Assembly (NCBI GenBank): GCA_027317945.1
Contig: DAHVQB010000003.1
Span: 62,001-126,000 of the forward strand
Origin: Microcaldota archaeon
Lineage (GTDB): Archaea; Micrarchaeota; Micrarchaeia; Micrarchaeales; Micrarchaeaceae
Direction of reading: 5' to 3'
DNA: 64,000 nucleotides
Below the pieces are notes generated by a model that saw only the letters and a program-made list of their open reading frames with translations, did no database searches and was not told the origin of the DNA. This document shows, one piece after another, positions 34,474 through 41,702 of this stretch; within the stretch, counting starts at the first letter, position 1; every line of letters begins with the position of its first letter. Both the position numbers and the translations under genes were made by a program.

Positions 34474-36228
34474 TCATTTTAGCCTTGCATTGGCCTTTAT
34501 GAGCTTTATCTTCTCAAGCAGCTCCTTCTCCTCGTCGCCCACGAGATTTGAGAACTCGCCCTTGAGCATCTTCTCATCGCTGTCCGAGAGGCGGGTATAC
34601 AGCACTTGGCCGTCGCGAATCTGCCTGCCGAATGTGGGCTCGTCCATAGATATTGCGACGCTGTCCCCTTTCTTCGCCATGTCCAGCGGCGCCTTGTCGT
34701 TCTGTATGCCTTTTATGCGGCCTATCACAGTTCCTGTTTCGCTCATCATAAGGTAGCCCGGCTTTATCCTGCCCTGCAGCACATCGATGCCGAATATTGC
34801 AGGATGGGACGCCCTGAAGCATGTATTGGGCACTATTTCTATCGCCCCGGGAAACATTATCGAGCTTTCCACCCTCTTCTTTATGTCGTGCTGCTTCCTG
34901 TCAACGAACTTCTTGTAATCGTCTATCAGCGTGTATATTATCTTGTCCTCTATTATGGTAACGTTGCTGGCCTGGGATGCTTCCAGCGCATCCTGATCCA
35001 TCCCGACGTTGAACGCGAGGATGGCAGCCATTGCAGGGTCTGAAGCGCTCGCCGTGAATACGTCTATGACATCGCGCTTTGTCACCTTACCTATGGCCTT
35101 CCTGGATATCTTGAATCCATCGCTCTTAAGCAGCTTCGATATCGCCTCTATGCTGCCTATCGAATCCGCCTTTAAGACAACGCCGGAACCATCGCCCTTG
35201 AATACGTCTTCCAGTTCCTGCTCGATCTGGCTGTCGTAATTCGGATCGCTTGTCTGTATGACAAGGGATCCTGGCATCGCGTCATCAAGGCCCGTGCCGC
35301 TTATCTTTACCCCGCATGCGGCGCTGACTTCATCAACGTACAGGAAGTTGCTGGTTGCCTCCCTTATCTCGTGCAGCGGCTTAGGCTTTAGAAGGGCCTT
35401 TATCTTGGCAGTTGCTATGCCGTTCTGGGTAGCGAACGCTATGTTGTCGTTGACATGGAGCGTGCCATCGTAGAGTATCACGTCTATCGTGGTGCCCAGC
35501 CCGGTCACCTCGTGCTTCTCCAATATGCTGCCGCGGCCGGGCCCCTTCACCTCTATATTAAGCTCCATCTCAAGGAATTTCTGCGCCAGGCCCGTCACCA
35601 TCATGAGCAGCTCTGCTATGCCCTCGCCGGTCTTGGCGCTTATCGGCACTATTGCCAGCTCCCTCTGGAAATTCGTTATCCTGTCGAACCGGTCGCTGGA
35701 GAAGCCCAGCTCCCCGAGCCTGCCTGCGATGGCATATACCTTGTTGTCAAGCTCCGTAGCCACATATTGGGGCTGCTGCTTCAGGGCCTCCATGACGCTG
35801 CCCAACTTGGTGTTATGCCAACCGGTTATCATGTCTATCTTGTTCGCCGCTATCACGAAAGGCGTCTTGTACTCCTTGAGTATATTTATGGCCTCTATCG
35901 TCTGCGGTTCGAAGCCCTGCGATACGTCTACCACAACTATGGCTATGTCCGCCACGCTGCCGCCTCTGCGCCTGAGGTTGGTGAACGCTTCATGGCCAGG
36001 AGTGTCTATGAAGAGAAGCCCCGGTATGGTCAGCTTTGACGATGATCCCCTTATTGCGGTGCCGCATATCTTGTTTATTGCATCTATCGGCACCTCGCTT
36101 GCTGCTATGTGCTGGGTTATCTTGCCGGCCTCCTTTGAGGCTATCGCAGTGTTCCTTATCTTGTCAAGCAATGTGGTCTTGCCATGATCTACGTGACCCA
36201 TCACCACTATTATAGGCTGCCTTATCAT
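34474..36228 (-). CDS. infB: Translation initiation factor aIF5B
   Basis: This GTPase promotes ribosomal subunit joining in archaeal translation initiation. The G domain starts at the N-terminus with G1 'GHVDHGKTTLLDKI' (residues 11-24), G3 'DTPGHEAF' near residue 76 and G4 'NKID' near residue 130. The beta-barrel domain II ('GRGSILEKHEVTGLGTTIDVILYDG'), domain III ('DSIGSIEAISKLLKSDGF') and domain IV ('GVDVLQ'-like 'GIDVLQGRIKPGYLM') follow. Its 584 residues match archaeal orthologues, with no intein. The gene is followed by a membrane protein, ndk and other genes on the same strand, but with gaps, so they may be separate units. Confidence 0.98.
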   Translation of the reverse strand: MIRQPIIVVMGHVDHGKTTLLDKIRNTAIASKEAGKITQHIAASEVPIDAINKICGTAIRGSSSKLTIPGLLFIDTPGHEAFTNLRRRGGSVADIAIVVVDVSQGFEPQTIEAINILKEYKTPFVIAANKIDMITGWHNTKLGSVMEALKQQPQYVATELDNKVYAIAGRLGELGFSSDRFDRITNFQRELAIVPISAKTGEGIAELLMMVTGLAQKFLEMELNIEVKGPGRGSILEKHEVTGLGTTIDVILYDGTLHVNDNIAFATQNGIATAKIKALLKPKPLHEIREATSNFLYVDEVSAACGVKISGTGLDDAMPGSLVIQTSDPNYDSQIEQELEDVFKGDGSGVVLKADSIGSIEAISKLLKSDGFKISRKAIGKVTKRDVIDVFTASASDPAMAAILAFNVGMDQDALEASQASNVTIIEDKIIYTLIDDYKKFVDRKQHDIKKRVESSIMFPGAIEIVPNTCFRASHPAIFGIDVLQGRIKPGYLMMSETGTVIGRIKGIQNDKAPLDMAKKGDSVAISMDEPTFGRQIRDGQVLYTRLSDSDEKMLKGEFSNLVGDEEKELLEKIKLIKANARLK

Positions 36229-36263
36229 GCAAACACCACAATGCCTGTCGCGCTTAATGCGAC

Positions 36264-37034
36264 TTATTTCTTTGCCGCTTTACCGGTTGATGCCTTTGCC
36301 GTAACGTCGGCTTGCTTGAACTTCCCATAGATTAGCACCTGCCCTATCATCATAGCGTAATTGAAGAACCCAACTATGAGCTGAAGAATCGCTGACACTA
36401 CCAGAAGCAGCAGGCCGCCGATAAAGGCAGTTAATAGGGTCGGTATCATTGATATAAGCGCTATCGCAGACGTTGCTATGAAGATTATAAGCAGAACTAA
36501 AAAGACAGGGAATGCGTTGCCTCTGGTCTTGCTCCAGCTGCCCTTCAATGCATCGATAGGGCCTTTCCCGCCTACAACCGTTTCCGGCATAGAGAGCGAT
36601 AACCTTGTATACAGGTATATGCCCGGTATTATGAAGCAAACCATGCCTATGATAACGATTATGCTGAACAGTATAAAAGTCGCGGCAAGGTATAGTAACC
36701 TGTGGTATGCCGTCCTTGCGGCATTGGTGATACTGCCTTTCGCACCGGCATACACTGCGCTTATTATGGCCCCATACATGAAAACAGAGACAAAATAGCC
36801 TATTATGAGGATGGCTATGCTCAGGATTAGCATGTTGGCATTGAAACTGAGCGGTGATAGACCCGATCCTGAGCCGTAAAGCATGAAGCTGCTGACAGCG
36901 GTTATGCCCAAGAGAAGAATTGATGACAGTATTAACGAAATGCCAGAGCCTATGATTGCGAATAAAGCCGCAGATTTGTTGTTGAACAATGTAGCAAAAC
37001 TGTCAACCACTGTCTTTGATACATCAAGTCCCAT
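36264..37034 (-). CDS. Multi-spanning membrane protein, DUF7847/GPDP-membrane-like
   Basis: 256 residues with six hydrophobic segments. The motif 'CFIIPGIYLYTRLSLSMPETVVGGKGPIDALKGSWSKTRGN' resembles the conserved block of archaeal and bacterial 'glycerophosphoryl diester phosphodiesterase membrane domain' proteins, whose function is not established. The N-terminal segment contains 'VDSFATLFNNKSAALFAII'. The tail is basic and soluble. The second start is preferred because AGGTGAT sits six bases before that ATG; the ORF-track start is the GTG inside this site. No neighbour hints at a substrate. Confidence 0.78.
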   Translation of the reverse strand: MGLDVSKTVVDSFATLFNNKSAALFAIIGSGISLILSSILLLGITAVSSFMLYGSGSGLSPLSFNANMLILSIAILIIGYFVSVFMYGAIISAVYAGAKGSITNAARTAYHRLLYLAATFILFSIIVIIGMVCFIIPGIYLYTRLSLSMPETVVGGKGPIDALKGSWSKTRGNAFPVFLVLLIIFIATSAIALISMIPTLLTAFIGGLLLLVVSAILQLIVGFFNYAMMIGQVLIYGKFKQADVTAKASTGKAAKK

Positions 37035-37064
37035 CAAAATCACCTAAAACGAAAACATCTGCGA

Positions 37065-37643
37065 TCATGCGCCGAACAGCGCAGTCTCATCAGCCCTCTT
37101 GTAGCCGAATATCTCGGAGTCCTTGAACCACAACTTTATCTCCTTCTCCGCTATCTCCTTGCTCTCCGAGACGTGGACGACGTTCCTTACGGGCCTCTTG
37201 AAAGCATCGGCAAGCTCGTAGCTGTCGCTGGAGAACCCGCCCCTTATTGTAGAAGGATCCGCTTTCTTTGGTTCGGTGGGCCCGGCTATCTTCCTTGCCA
37301 CCTCGGTAGTGGAGTAGCCTTCAAGCACCATGGCTACTATCGGCGACCTAGTCAGCTCCTTTATCAGCAGGTTCCTTACCCTCTTGCCTATGTCCAGCTC
37401 CGTCTCGGGTGAATCTATCCCCTTTTCCTTCATGGACTTCTTCGCCTTGGTCCCTACGCTGACCAGCCACCCCTCATCGTAAACATAATGTTTGCCTACA
37501 GTGTCCTCGTCCGCCTTGATCAATTTCATGCCTACCACCTTCAGCCCGGCTTCCTCGAACTTTGTTATTACGTTTCCTATTACGGCTCTCTCTACCCCAT
37601 CAGGTTTTATCAGGACTAAGGTCCTCTCCTTTTCTATTGCCAT
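37065..37643 (-). CDS. ndk: Nucleoside diphosphate kinase
   Basis: This kinase balances NTP pools by passing phosphate from ATP to other NDPs through a phospho-histidine. Seen are 'ERTLVLIKPDGVERAVIGNVITKFEEAGLKVVGMKLI', 'RSPIVAMVLEGYSTTEVARKIAG', 'DPSTIRGGFSSDSYE' and the catalytic 'RNVVHVSESKEIAEKEIKLWF'. The product is about 190 residues, longer than the usual 150, because of a roughly 30-residue insert after 'YDEGWL' ('VGTKAKKSMKEKGIDSPETELDIGKRV'). Similar inserts occur in some archaeal NDKs. The start is placed at the third possible codon because GTGATATGC precedes it and family homology begins here. Confidence 0.95.
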   Translation of the reverse strand: MAIEKERTLVLIKPDGVERAVIGNVITKFEEAGLKVVGMKLIKADEDTVGKHYVYDEGWLVSVGTKAKKSMKEKGIDSPETELDIGKRVRNLLIKELTRSPIVAMVLEGYSTTEVARKIAGPTEPKKADPSTIRGGFSSDSYELADAFKRPVRNVVHVSESKEIAEKEIKLWFKDSEIFGYKRADETALFGA

Positions 37644-37695
37644 GCATATCACACTTTGATCGCAAAACAGCAAAGCGCGCATCGGCGCCTATTTT

Positions 37696-37989
37696 TCATT
37701 CCCTGTACTTGAGCTCGTCGCTCATCATTTCCGGGCTCCACATCGGCTCCCACACGAGATTTACCTCCACCTTGCCAACCTCGTTTATGGCTTCAAGCCT
37801 CAGCTGGGCGTCGGCAAGGATCACGCTGGTGACCGGGCACATTGGCGAAGTCATTGTAAGCGTGACCTTGACATCATTGCCGTTGCTTATGTTTATGCCG
37901 TATATGAGGCCCAGATCCACTATGCTTGCGTTCAGCTCCGGATCGGTGCAGCCATTCAGAGCCTCTATCACGTCACTGCTTTTTAGCAT
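37696..37989 (-). CDS. MIP18/SufT-like Fe-S assembly protein (DUF59)
   Basis: This 97-residue protein has the compact MIP18 fold signature: 'VIEALNGCTDPELNASIVDLGLIYGI', 'VKVTLTMTSPMCPVTSVI' and 'VEVNLVWEPMWSPEMMSDE'. Members help insert Fe-S clusters (SufT, CIA2) or act in phenylacetate oxygenation (PaaD). The conserved cysteine in 'SPMCPVT' is present. The second start is preferred; the ORF-track start is GTG and likely part of the ribosome-binding site. Confidence 0.88.
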   Translation of the reverse strand: MLKSSDVIEALNGCTDPELNASIVDLGLIYGINISNGNDVKVTLTMTSPMCPVTSVILADAQLRLEAINEVGKVEVNLVWEPMWSPEMMSDELKYRE

Positions 37990-38049
37990 TGAACACACTT
38001 TCGCAGATTTATTATGCGCTCTATATATTAAACATTATGTGGAACGGCC

Positions 38050-38110
38050 GGCTTCATCCCATAAATAGGTTTGTTTCTCTAGCGTCGGTTACGAATTATG
38101 GGATGAAGCC
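38050..38110. repeat. 15-bp inverted repeat at the left end of the 38-kb island
   Basis: GGCTTCATCCCATAA (38050-38064) is the exact reverse complement of TTATGGGATGAAGCC (38096-38110), with a 31-base loop. The right arm is the last half of the 30-bp direct repeat. Such a hairpin may be an element end recognised by a transposase or a processed RNA structure. Confidence 0.7.
38081..38110 (+). repeat. 30-bp direct repeat, left copy
   Basis: This is an exact 30-base match to 39109-39138, beginning AGCGTCGGTTACGAATTATG. The bases on either side differ between copies. The two copies bracket about 1 kb that holds no recognisable housekeeping gene. Confidence 0.95.
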
Positions 38111-38411
38111 TAAAAGTCCGATACATTTTTATGATTTGCATCAGTTAAACTAACCGTAGACTTACTTCGGCGGCAGTGGATTGGCAGTAGTAAAAGCCTG
38201 CTGCACGCTGCCGTCAGAAGAATTCGTATGTGAAAATGTATGCTTACTGCAGGATCAGACCCTCAACGAAGTTGAGGGAATTCTTAAGGTATTAACCATT
38301 CGCATTTATTTATAGAGTACGCGTCCATGATGCAAAGTATAAATAAAGGATGCCAAGCGAATATTTATTTGAGGATTATTAGACGGCCATGGGCGTTAAT
38401 ACGGTGATAAA
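38111..38411. other. Non-coding left arm of the island
   Basis: I find no credible ORF here. The stretch contains a GC-rich segment with several short complementary parts (GGCAGT.../...GCTGCC near 38170-38212), the hairpin listed at 38260, and AT-rich TATA-like runs (TATTTATAG near 38311, AAGTATAAATAAAG near 38337). The second of these could be the promoter of the small ORF that follows. Confidence 0.4.
38260..38278. terminator. Perfect 8-bp hairpin CCCTCAAC-GAA-GTTGAGGG
   Basis: Eight base pairs with a three-base loop lie in non-coding DNA. No U-run follows directly, so it may be a structured RNA element or protein site and not a standard terminator. Confidence 0.35.
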
Positions 38412-38636
38412 ATAAGAAGCAGAACAGCCACGAATTACAAGAAGTTCATAACAGCTGCGCTGTATTCCCTAGAAACGCCGTTCGGGGTCTTTGCCGGATA
38501 TGAGTTCGGCACGCAAAACTTATCGCTAGGTATACTATTGACCGCCATCATGATGCTTATGGAAACCTTAGCCGTAGTAACGTGGATGGAGGCGCAGACG
38601 GTCGAGATACATAGGCACAGAAGGAGGGCGAAGTAG
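38412..38636 (+). CDS. Small membrane protein with apparent ATA start (too short for the ORF track)
   Basis: An open frame encodes 74 residues. The N-terminus is basic ('IRSRTATNYKKF'), two hydrophobic segments follow ('AALYSLETPFGVFAGYEFG' and 'LSLGILLTAIMMLMETLAVVTW'), and the tail is basic ('HRHRRRAK'). GGTGAT sits three bases before an in-frame ATA, exactly where this genome places an ATG. No ATG, GTG or TTG lies in a sensible place. Either ATA is used as a start or an ATG was lost by one base change and the gene is decaying. Codon use looks like that of its neighbours. Function unknown. Confidence 0.45.
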   Translation: MRSRTATNYKKFITAALYSLETPFGVFAGYEFGTQNLSLGILLTAIMMLMETLAVVTWMEAQTVEIHRHRRRAK

Positions 38637-38788
38637 TTTGGGATGGAGGAGCACAGTGTGTTATAAGTAGTTTTTCCCTTGCAATCAATGCAAGTTGCAT
38701 CAGGTTCAAAAATCCTGGAAAATTCTGCAAACCATACGAATTTTAAACCTGCGGACGTATTTTTGATTCAGCCGCAACATTCCTCTGT

Positions 38789-38914
38789 TCAAGGTGCTGC
38801 GACTGGGAAGCTTGTTGACCCCGGGAGTTCCTGGAGGCAGCCCTTCCCAATCTCAGCGACCATAAGGTCGTATGTCAAATCTAAGGCCGCCATCAATAAG
38901 AACAGGGTGAACAC
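38789..38914 (-). CDS. Possible 41-residue ORF in the island
   Basis: It starts at a GTG that overlaps the TAG stop of the 53-residue ORF by one base (TAGTG) and would encode a short hydrophobic stretch ('FTLFLLMAALDLTYDLMVAEIG') followed by a polar tail. Overlap and hydrophobicity are the only support. The ORF-track frame on the plus strand at 38679-38930 is an alternative reading of the same DNA. Confidence 0.3.
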   Translation of the reverse strand: MFTLFLLMAALDLTYDLMVAEIGKGCLQELPGSTSFPVAAP

Positions 38915-39075
38915 TATCTTATTATCGTAGATAGGTCGTCTGCCTCGTTTATTCGGTCCCATGGTGAAGGAAGTCTACGTACAAACTTTTTCGCCTCTTT
39001 TACTGTCAATTTTGCAAGGTTTCTATCAACGCTGGTTACCACCTTTGGGTTTGCCCTCCTTTTGGGCTTTCCCAT
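38914..39075 (-). CDS. Small basic protein of the island (too short for the ORF track)
   Basis: This 53-residue ORF begins 'MGKPKRRANPKVVTSVDRNL' and ends in a mixed helical part with 'KEAKKFVRRLPSPWDRINEA'. The basic start and a predicted helix would suit a small DNA-binding or antitoxin-like protein, but I recognise no family. It lies just inside the right copy of the 30-bp repeat, reading toward the island centre. Codon use favours it over the opposite strand. Confidence 0.45.
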   Translation of the reverse strand: MGKPKRRANPKVVTSVDRNLAKLTVKEAKKFVRRLPSPWDRINEADDLSTIIR

Positions 39076-39108
39076 ACCAAAAGTATCAGATGGAAAGGAT
39101 AAGACTCC

Positions 39109-39138
39109 AGCGTCGGTTACGAATTATGGGATGAAGCC
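39109..39138 (+). repeat. 30-bp direct repeat, right copy
   Basis: Identical to 38081-38110 over 30 bases. It sits about 60 bases before the start of the first KaiC-like gene. Unlike the left copy it has no inverted partner nearby. Confidence 0.95.
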
Positions 39139-39147
39139 AGTTCGCAG

Positions 39148-39160
39148 GTAAGTTATTTAA
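39148..39160 (+). promoter_or_regulatory. TATA box for the KaiC-like gene pair
   Basis: AGTTATTTAAAGC lies about 45 bases before ATG 39200 and just after the right 30-bp repeat, leaving a leader of about 20 bases. Confidence 0.45.
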
Positions 39161-39199
39161 AGCTTCAACTGTAAAGGGATTCTGTATAGTGGCGGGTTG

Positions 39200-39940
39200 A
39201 TGAGGCAGCGCATCAATACTGGGATAAGCATCCTAGACAAGATGATCAACGGCGGCATACCTGAGGGTAATCAGGTTGCATTGGCCGGCACTGCCGGTTC
39301 AGGCAAGACGCTCACTGCATTCGAATTCTTGTACAATAACGCTAAGGAGGGGAAGAAAGGCTTATTTTTCTCGCTGGAGGAGGCGCCGGAACAGATAATA
39401 GAAAACGCCAAGGACGCATTCACGGACTTTAAGGACATAGACAAGCAGATAGCCAACGGAAACCTGAAGATCGAAGGCGCGGACATAAAGGAAACGATAC
39501 GCGGCGCAGGGAACGGCGACGAGTCGCAGATGAACTACCTGTTCGGTTCTGTTGTCAACCAGATAGCCAGCTCAATAAAATCAACGCAGGCAACCAGGGT
39601 CGTAATAGATTCGCTTACCACTTTCAAGCTGCTGATACGGGATCCGCTAGCTTACAGGATGCTTTCGCTCAACCTCGTTGACGTGCTGAAAAACCTGAAT
39701 GTGACGTCCATGCTCACGCTCGAGATACAGACTGGCAGTAGGGAGAGGCTCAAGTACCAGCCTGAATTCTTCATATACGACGGGATAATAGTGCTATACG
39801 CAATACCCGAAGAGCGTAGCAGGATACAGAGCCTGGAGGTGCTGAAGATGCGCGGCACCAAGCACAGCTTCAAGACGGTGCCCTATGTAGTGACTAGCAG
39901 CGGAATCAACCCGATAATATCGGTAGAAAACGTGCTTTGA
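39200..39940 (+). CDS. KaiC-like RecA-superfamily ATPase 1
   Basis: 246 residues forming a single KaiC/RadA-like ATPase domain. The opening 'INTGISILDKMINGGIPEGNQVALAGTAGSGKT' includes Walker A (GTAGSGKT). 'GLFFSLEEAPEQI' has the catalytic Glu pair region, 'ATRVVIDSLTTFKLLI' is Walker B, and 'QSLEVLKMRGTKHSFKTVPYVVTSSGI' is the usual C-terminal beta motif. Single-domain archaeal KaiC homologues form hexamers and act in signalling, often with motility or circadian-like circuits, but without an assigned partner here. The start at ATG 39200 is used; the ORF track begins one codon earlier at TTG. A second copy follows after 18 bases. Confidence 0.92.
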   Translation: MRQRINTGISILDKMINGGIPEGNQVALAGTAGSGKTLTAFEFLYNNAKEGKKGLFFSLEEAPEQIIENAKDAFTDFKDIDKQIANGNLKIEGADIKETIRGAGNGDESQMNYLFGSVVNQIASSIKSTQATRVVIDSLTTFKLLIRDPLAYRMLSLNLVDVLKNLNVTSMLTLEIQTGSRERLKYQPEFFIYDGIIVLYAIPEERSRIQSLEVLKMRGTKHSFKTVPYVVTSSGINPIISVENVL

Positions 39941-39958
39941 TCTTTTATTGGTGTTAGA

Positions 39959-40675
39959 ATGACTACAGAGCAGCGGTTTTTCCTAGAGCGTGTTGTCACA
40001 GGAGTTAACGGTCTTGACGATCTGTTGTACGGTGGCTTGCCTGGAAAGAACCAGGTCCTGCTTGCCGGAAGCACAGGCACCGGTAAGACGTTGCTGTGCT
40101 TCGAGATACTTTATAGGAACGCCGAGGTCGACATACCGAGCACGTTCATAACGTTCGAGGAGACTGTGGAGTCTGTCATATCCAACGCAAAGAACGCATT
40201 CCTGTACTTTGAGGATATCGACGAGCTCGTTACTTCGAGGAAGCTTAACATAATGGCGGTGCCCATAGTCACAAGCCTGAAGAGCAGGGAGGCCTTCGAG
40301 GCAGTCCTTGCAGACCTTAACAAGGAGATAGAGTCAAACAAATCCAAAATTGTTGTGATAGACTCGCTCACATCACTCAGGACGCTTTGCGATGACGACA
40401 GGGCTTTCACTCGATCGATTAACCTAATGATAGCGAATTTCAGGCAGCTCGGCGTAACTACAGTAGTCACGATGGAAACTACGGAGGTCAACAAATCTGT
40501 GGTAGGCGGACTTTACGGAACTTTCATGTTTGATGGGCTGATAGGGCTGTCCACTACAAGCGTAGAGGGAAGCATCCAGTACATGATAAGGATAGTGAAG
40601 ATGAGGAAGACGAACCACAGGAACAACCCCGCCCCGTACGAGATAACGGCGAACGGGGTAAACATATTCAAGTAA
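39959..40675 (+). CDS. KaiC-like RecA-superfamily ATPase 2
   Basis: 238 residues, a diverged tandem paralogue of the preceding gene. It has 'VVTGVNGLDDLLYGGLPGKNQVLLAGSTGTGKT' with Walker A GSTGTGKT, 'STFITFEETVESVISNAKN' with the Glu pair, 'KIVVIDSLTSLRTLC' as Walker B and 'IRIVKMRKTNHRNNPAPYEITANGV' at the C-terminus. The two proteins may form a mixed ring. The close spacing suggests one transcript. The gene convergent on the other side encodes a protein with P1/L12-like repeats. Confidence 0.92.
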   Translation: MTTEQRFFLERVVTGVNGLDDLLYGGLPGKNQVLLAGSTGTGKTLLCFEILYRNAEVDIPSTFITFEETVESVISNAKNAFLYFEDIDELVTSRKLNIMAVPIVTSLKSREAFEAVLADLNKEIESNKSKIVVIDSLTSLRTLCDDDRAFTRSINLMIANFRQLGVTTVVTMETTEVNKSVVGGLYGTFMFDGLIGLSTTSVEGSIQYMIRIVKMRKTNHRNNPAPYEITANGVNIFK

Positions 40676-40686
40676 GCCAGGTCTGC

Positions 40687-41625
40687 CTATTTCTGCTGGC
40701 TTACTTGCCGGTTTACCAAGCTTAGCGTATACTTTATCGTGCCCATGTTTGGATGAACGGAGAGCGCCCTTAGCATCCTAAGCATAGAGCCCTCATCTGC
40801 CCTTTTGCCCGCGGCCAGCAGGGTGAAGGCGGAGGCTATGCAGATAAGGTAGTTCTTGCCCATTTGCTCCTTCACAAACGGCATCAATGAATTATCTAGA
40901 TTTATGCCGGCACCGGAAAGCAATTTTAGGAATTTGTCTTTATCTATTATGTCAGAGCCGGCGAACATCAGCACGACGGACGCAAAGAAATGCGCTAGTA
41001 TGCTGCGCTCGTTTTGATCCGACTTTGGTATAGTGCATAAGTATGATTTCAGAGAGTAGTCAAGCTCTACCTGCACCATCTCTGAAAGTTTGTAGGCAAG
41101 GTCCAGCATAAGCGCAATTTGGTCACTGACTGCATCTTGATTGGACAGGACATTTGGGTCTTGGCCACCTGCCTTTTTGTATATGTCTATTGCCTCTGCA
41201 GAGACTGCAGAATTCGGAGAGATGCCTATTGACATCTCCAACCTGGTCATGCTATCAGGTATCGAATCTACCCCAGAAGAGTCAAGAAAGGCAGAAAGCG
41301 CTATCCTGATGAAGTGGGACCCGAAATGAAATGCTCCTATTGTATCAGCTATCTCGGCAGAGAAAGCAACCCCTAGCGCCTCTACCACCTTCTGCATCTC
41401 TATCCTGTTGAACGGCTTGCCAGAAAAGTCCAGCAGCAGCAATGAGGTAAGATATGGTAATGCACCATTGTCAGCCGAATTTCTGAAAGACTCGCTTGAG
41501 AACGCTTGGGTTAGCGCTATCTCAAGGCATTTTGATATGCTGCTGCTTATTGCCTTTATGATCTTTGATCCAGATACATACGCAGCCAGCTGTTCAGGCG
41601 GTATGACCGGCAACGTGTCTGCCAT
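40687..41625 (-). CDS. Helical protein with probable P1/L12-N-like repeats
   Basis: 312 residues with no membrane segment. Three stretches look like the N-terminal dimerisation domain of archaeal ribosomal protein P1 ('Y..AllLl.aGKei.ee.i..vLeaaGv'). These are 'LTSLLLLDFSGKPFNRIEMQKVVEALGV' (about residue 60), 'FASVVLMFAGSDIIDKDKFLKLLSGAGI' (about 217) and 'IASAFTLLAAGKRADEGSMLRMLRALSV' (about 263). Between the first and second copies lies an unrelated helical part. I know no named family with this arrangement. The similarity is a pattern call and could be generic helical hairpins. The gene is convergent with the KaiC-like pair. Confidence 0.6.
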   Translation of the reverse strand: MADTLPVIPPEQLAAYVSGSKIIKAISSSISKCLEIALTQAFSSESFRNSADNGALPYLTSLLLLDFSGKPFNRIEMQKVVEALGVAFSAEIADTIGAFHFGSHFIRIALSAFLDSSGVDSIPDSMTRLEMSIGISPNSAVSAEAIDIYKKAGGQDPNVLSNQDAVSDQIALMLDLAYKLSEMVQVELDYSLKSYLCTIPKSDQNERSILAHFFASVVLMFAGSDIIDKDKFLKLLSGAGINLDNSLMPFVKEQMGKNYLICIASAFTLLAAGKRADEGSMLRMLRALSVHPNMGTIKYTLSLVNRQVSQQK

Positions 41626-41702
41626 TTGAACCGTTTATACTTTCTGTGCCAACCTATTAAATTAGTGCATATATACAGATTTTGCATGCATTGGCATTGT
41701 AG

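Noticed and set aside
38679-38930. 83-residue plus-strand ORF in the repeat-flanked island
   Set aside because: It lies antisense to the two small minus-strand ORFs, has no ribosome-binding site and its composition shows no domain or membrane segment. It cannot be excluded fully.
38081-39138. CRISPR array
   Set aside because: Only two copies of the 30-mer, about 1 kb apart, with no regular spacers; no array is visible anywhere in the window.
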